Of a DNA stretch of 48,724 bases, positions 44,972-48,724 are shown one piece after another. This DNA comes from Gloeopeniophorella convolvens (lineage: Eukaryota; Basidiomycota; Agaricomycetes; Russulales). Each line of letters opens with the position of its first letter. Positions within the stretch are counted from its first letter, which is position 1. The translations under genes were made by a program, and so were the position numbers. Location of the stretch: NCBI GenBank assembly GCA_022496205.1, contig WTXD01000112.1, positions 1 through 48,724 of the forward strand. Reading direction: 5' to 3'. Under the pieces are notes generated by a model, which was not told the DNA's origin, searched no databases, and worked only from the letters and a program-made list of their open reading frames with translations.

Positions 44972-45627
44972 TGTCAGGACTCACTCGCGGGGTGCGCACA
45001 GAGAGGATAGCAGAGGGGTTTGGAGAGCGTTACAAGGGGGAAGACAGAAGATGAGCTGCGATGTGCAGGAGCAGAGTGGGAACACACTAACAGTGCTATT
45101 GCAGTGCTAGGTACAGATGAGAGTGCCACAGATGGACAGTCTGAGGACCACTGGGCGATACATGGGGGTCTTATATACTACTGGAGACCCCCCAGACGAA
45201 TCCGGTCTAATTACTGATGGGGATTCCAGAGGGGATTCCCCATAACCTCTCCTCTCTGATACGCTTCTTAGATTCCATCGCAGAGTGGGGCTTGAGGCCC
45301 CATGGAGTTCTTGATGATCAGAGTCCCAAAGAGGACGCATGAAGTGTTTCACCTTGATCAAGGTTCTGGTTACTTTGGGACGAGTAATATGGCCATTCTG
45401 AGAGATCCCTAGTCCGGGATCTTGGGGGTATTCCAGGGTTAATTGGCCATTAGGGAGTAGGGCGAGGAATGGGGGTGAAGGGTCACGTGATGCATTTCGA
45501 CTTGTAGTCGCAATGTGAGTGGTATGCGTCGCATTGTGAGCGACGCGTAGGGTATTTACTGGTAGGGCTGGATTTGCTCTAGTGTTCTGAGCAGTTCGAC
45601 CTCCTTGAGGCCTTAGTGTTCGTGACA
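44972..45627 (-). repeat. 3' LTR of gypsy-2 (656 bp)
   Basis: It begins TGTCAGGACTCAC and ends GTTCGTGACA, with TGTCA/TGACA inverted ends. A perfect polypurine tract flanks its element-side edge. The partner LTR is outside the window, so the ends rest on the inverted ends, the PPT and the junction with the gypsy-1 LTR. Confidence 0.8.
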
Positions 45628-47076
45628 TTATCCCCTCTTTATGATTGCGCTGCGCCTGAAGCGCACTGATAAGTCTGTCATGAGCGAGTGATGGTGGTTG
45701 CGGCATAGAGGGGTGTCGTTGGTGGAATGAGTGAACAGTTTCCATGGTGTGTTTCATTTCTGAGTAAGGGACCCATGAATTTTCAGAGTCAGGGTAACCT
45801 TTCCACTTGACAAGGTATTGAACGCCTCGTCGGTTTCTAGTGGTTCGGCTCTTGATAATTGTTTCAATCTCGTAGTGTCCTTCTTCATCGTCAATGATTT
45901 CGGGTGGGGGTGTCGAAAAGTTAGGTCCGTGAGCGGTGGTTTCTTTGTATGGGGAAATGAGTGAGTTGTGAAAGACAGGGTGAATGTGCCAATGGTCGGG
46001 TAGTTTGAGTTTACTGGTGACCGCGTAGGAGGTGATGACCTTAAATGGTCCATAACGTTTGGGTGCTAACTTTGCCTTTGGATGTGTTGTACGAAGGTTC
46101 TTTGCTTCTAGCCAGACAAGATCTCCTTCTTTGTATTTGTGTTCTGGTCCGTCCGGTCTAGAGCGTTTCATGATTTCTGCGGCGTTTTCTAAGCTCGCTT
46201 TGATTTCGGTGCAGATTTGCTGAGTAGTATGAGACGTTGTTCGGCAGATTCAACTTGGGAACCGAGTTGTGGTGGTGGAATGAATTCAGGGAGGAAGCCA
46301 TACCAGGCTAGGAAGGGTGCAACATGGGTAGCTGAGTGCTGGCGATTATTGTGTGCAAACTCCATGAATGGGATGAGGTCAACCCAGTTATCTTGTTGAT
46401 AATTGCAGAAGACTCGTAGGTATTGTTCTAGTTCTTGGTTAACTCGTTCTGTTTCGCCGTCGGTCTGAGGGTGGTATGCAGTACTGAGGGTGAGAGTTAC
46501 TTGAAGTCGTTTCCAGACTTCTTGCATAAATTGTGATGCGAATTGCGGTCCTCTGTCGGAGATAACTTGTTTAGGAAGTCCAGTGTGCTTCCAGACATAA
46601 TTGATGTAGAGGTCGGCAGTTTGTTCTGAGGTGATAGTCTTATGACAGGGAGCGATGATAGTGGCTTTGGTGAAGCGGTCAACTACGACGTAGAGTGAGT
46701 CATATCCCTTTGAGATAGGGAGGTCGGTAATGAAGTCCATGGTGATGACTTCCCAGGGACGGTTTGGGATTTCGTTCGGATGCAGTGGAATGGGATTAGG
46801 GTGTTGTCGTTTAGTGGTTTGGCAAGTGGCACAGCCGTCGACATATTCTTTGACGAACTTGGATATTCCAGGCCACCAGTACTCTCGAGAGACTAGTTCG
46901 TAAGTTTTCCATCTTCCTGGGTGGCTGGTGGCGAGTGACTCATGGTATTGTTGAACAATTTCTTGTCGTAATTTGGTGTCTTTGGGGATGTAGACCTTTC
47001 CTTGATGTAAGATGAGACCGTCTTCATAGTTCCAATCTTCTAAGCCTTTCGCTATCGTACGTGGACCATTCTTCAT
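45107..47076 (-). pseudogene. Integrase and chromodomain of gypsy-2 (one frameshift)
   Basis: The integrase part (47076-46189) has the HHCC zinc region (HESLATSHPGRWKTYELV then CATCQ). Its DDE core has Asp in VITMDFITDLPIS and in VISDRGPQF, and Glu in HPQTDGETERVNQ. A frameshift near 46,190 moves the linker (YKEGDLVWLEAKNLR) and the chromodomain ([17 protein letters not shown]) into another frame. That second frame has no stop at the polypurine tract, where it encodes HKEGIM, and stays open 521 bp into the 3' LTR, to 45107. Chromodomains target new insertions to heterochromatin marks. Confidence 0.85.
45628..45641 (-). other. Polypurine tract of gypsy-2
   Basis: TAAAGAGGGGATAA in element orientation, immediately before the 3' LTR (TGTCACG...). 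It is the likely primer for plus-strand synthesis. Confidence 0.7.
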
Positions 47077-47234
47077 GATTGTTGTTAACGCTTTAGTGAC
47101 TTCTTCATCTTTGTCTTGAGATTCTCTGATGCGTCGTCGTAGGTTTTGGTCTCCAATGGTAGTGGTAGTGCCAGCGCGAGTAGCTGGATTGCGAAAAACT
47201 TGGTGTCCAGGAGGATTTTGTTGTCGTTTTCAGT

Positions 47235-47250
47235 CATTATCCCCTCTTTA
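47235..47250 (-). other. Internal copy of the polypurine tract (candidate cPPT) in gypsy-2 pol
   Basis: TAAAGAGGGGATAATG occurs here inside pol, between RNase H and integrase, and again at 45641-45626 as the true PPT plus the first bases of the LTR: 16 identical bases. The position mimics the central polypurine tracts of some retroelements. Confidence 0.45.
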
Positions 47251-48687
47251 AGATCTGGACGGCGGGACAGATGATCGGCGCGGTTGTAAATGCCGGGTTT
47301 ATGAAGGAGAAGAACGTCGTATTGGGAAAGTTCAAGAGACCAGCATGCTTGTCTTCGGGTGAGTTTCTATTTTGTGGTGAAGTATGTCAGGTTGTTGTGG
47401 TCAGTCCAGATTTCAACACGGTGTTGAGCCCCTTGTAAATAGTGTCGATAGGTTTCGAGGGAACGGATAATAGCAAGAAGTTCTTTGTCATGGATGTCGT
47501 AGTTGCGTTCTGCGTCGGTCATGGATTTAGACAGGAATGCGACCGGGTGCCAGCGATTAATTTCGTCTGGTTGCTCCAGCACAGCGCCGATGGCAAAGTC
47601 GGAGGGTCTGTAATCAGACGAAATGGGCGAGTGTGGTCGGGGAGTGTGAGTACTGGGGCTGAGGTGAATGCGTGCTTGAGGTTGTCAAACGCTTGTTGAC
47701 AGGCTGAGGACCACTGGAACGGAGTATCTTTACGTGTGAGGGCATGAAGTGGTCGTGCAATCTTAGAGAAATCCTTGATGAAACGTCTGTAGAAATTGCC
47801 AAAGCCGAGGAACGCTTGAACGTGCTTGAGTGTTTTTGGCGTTGGCCAATCCATGATAGCTTTGAGTTTGGCAGGGTCCATGCGAATGCGACCGGCAGAG
47901 ATGATAAGGCCAAGGTATTCAATGGTTGTCTAGAAGAAGGAACATTTCTCTGGTTTGAGGTAGAGGTCGAGTTCGCGAAGTCGCTGGAGGACACGATGAA
48001 CAAGGGCATAGTTTTCTTCAAGAGTGTCGGTGAAAATGAGGATGTCATCCATGTAGATAACAACACAGCCGGTTGCAATGATATCCTTGAAGTTCTCGTT
48101 CATAAAGGATTGGAACGTGCCGGGGAGTTGCAGAGTCCAAAGAACATGATTAGGGGTTCGAATAGACCACGGTTGGTCTTGAAGGCGGCTTTCCATTCAT
48201 CGCCTTCTTTGATGCGAATATTGTTGTAGCCCCAGCGGACGTCAAATTTGGTGAAGTAGCGGGCGTTCTTGAGTTTGTCGATGAGTTCAGGGATGAGTGG
48301 AAGCGGGTAAGCGTTCTTGATTGTGATGTTGTTGAGGGCGCGATAGTCTTGTACAGGACGTAATTTCCCATCTTTCTTCTTGACGAAGAAGAACGGGCTT
48401 GCCATAGGTGACTTTGAAGGGCGAATATAGCCTTTTGCAAGGTGTTCTTTGAGGAATTCGTCAAGGGCCTTCTGTTCATCGGGGGTGAGACTGTAGATTT
48501 TACAGTCACGGAGTTGGGCATCGGGTTTCAGGTCGATAGCATGGTCCCAAGGTTTGCGGGCAGGGAGTCGTTGGGCAGCTGATTCTTCAAAGACTTTACG
48601 GTACTTGAGGAATTCTGGAGGGACAATGTCTTCAATTGTCTTCTTGGGTGCGACATTTTGTTCGGCCAATTGTTGTGAATGAGTCAT
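47251..48687 (-). pseudogene. Reverse transcriptase and RNase H of gypsy-2 (broken)
   Basis: RT starts with the conserved region DEQKALDEFLKEHLAKGYIR, then [39 protein letters not shown] and, after a one-base frameshift near 48,115, VVIYMDDILIFTD with the catalytic pair. A TAG follows KCSFF where the family has Gln. RNase H follows, with a second frameshift near 47,614 (LITDP|ASDFAIGAVLEQ) and another TAG after YFTTK, again where Gln is expected, before KLTRRQACWSLELSQYDVLL. The frame upstream of 48,687 is cut by the window edge. A non-functional polymerase. Confidence 0.85.
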
Positions 48688-48724
48688 TTTGGCGCGGACA
48701 GATATAGATCCTATCGACGGTGTA

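Larger units (their letters stand above)
44972..48724 (-). mobile_element. Ty3/gypsy chromovirus 'gypsy-2' (3' part; runs off the window)
   Basis: Minus-strand element nested in the 5' LTR of gypsy-1. Present: 3' LTR, polypurine tract, chromodomain, integrase, RNase H and RT. Gag, protease and the 5' LTR lie beyond 48,724. At least three frameshifts and two stops make it non-autonomous. Confidence 0.85.

Noticed and set aside
45107..46171. 354-codon frame considered as a cellular chromodomain gene
   Set aside because: It is the 3' end of gypsy-2 pol running into the LTR, next to the integrase and polypurine tract.

Overview
This is a stretch of fungal nuclear DNA, almost certainly from an Agaricomycete (Basidiomycota). 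Almost every conserved gene is cut by many GT-AG introns of about 45-65 nt. Several genes are basidiomycete-type, and the retroelements are Ty1/copia and chromodomain Ty3/gypsy types common in mushroom genomes. Exon boundaries below were worked out by eye from splice signals, reading frame and remembered family alignments. For the conserved genes the exon lengths sum to whole codons and restore family-length proteins.

Positions 1-34,500 are gene-dense and cellular. In order they hold: two C2H2 zinc-finger genes; a DUF4604/KIAA1143-like gene and a possible 51-residue gene (both minus); a transketolase-family gene (minus) divergent from a homogentisate 1,2-dioxygenase gene (plus); an AT-hook/zinc-binding nuclear protein; a disordered protein; a divergent, intron-riddled beta-tubulin with micro-exons of 6, 9 and 12 nt; a TSC13-type enoyl-CoA reductase; a doubtful gene remnant; an F-box protein (minus) whose start codon appears to be split by an intron; GET4 (minus); a zinc-ribbon orphan; a Ser/Pro-rich orphan; a gankyrin/Nas6 ankyrin protein; a CFIm68-like RRM protein; and an SPT2-like chromatin protein (minus). 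These are mostly unlinked housekeeping functions, with no operon-like or biosynthetic-cluster logic.

Positions about 35,090-48,724 are a nest of three LTR retrotransposons. A copia element (LTR with an internal 209-bp tandem duplication, then a decayed gag) is interrupted at 37,455 by a Ty3/gypsy chromovirus on the minus strand (gypsy-1). The right-hand LTR of gypsy-1 is in turn cut at 44,972 by a second chromovirus (gypsy-2), which runs off the window. Gypsy-1 has a Tf1-like self-priming signature. It also has an extra long ORF between pol and its 3' LTR, with its own TATA-like box; this is the best candidate here for something undescribed. Seven of the eight differences between the comparable parts of the two gypsy-1 LTRs are CpG transitions, suggesting that the element was methylated. 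The pol genes of both gypsy elements carry frameshifts and stops.
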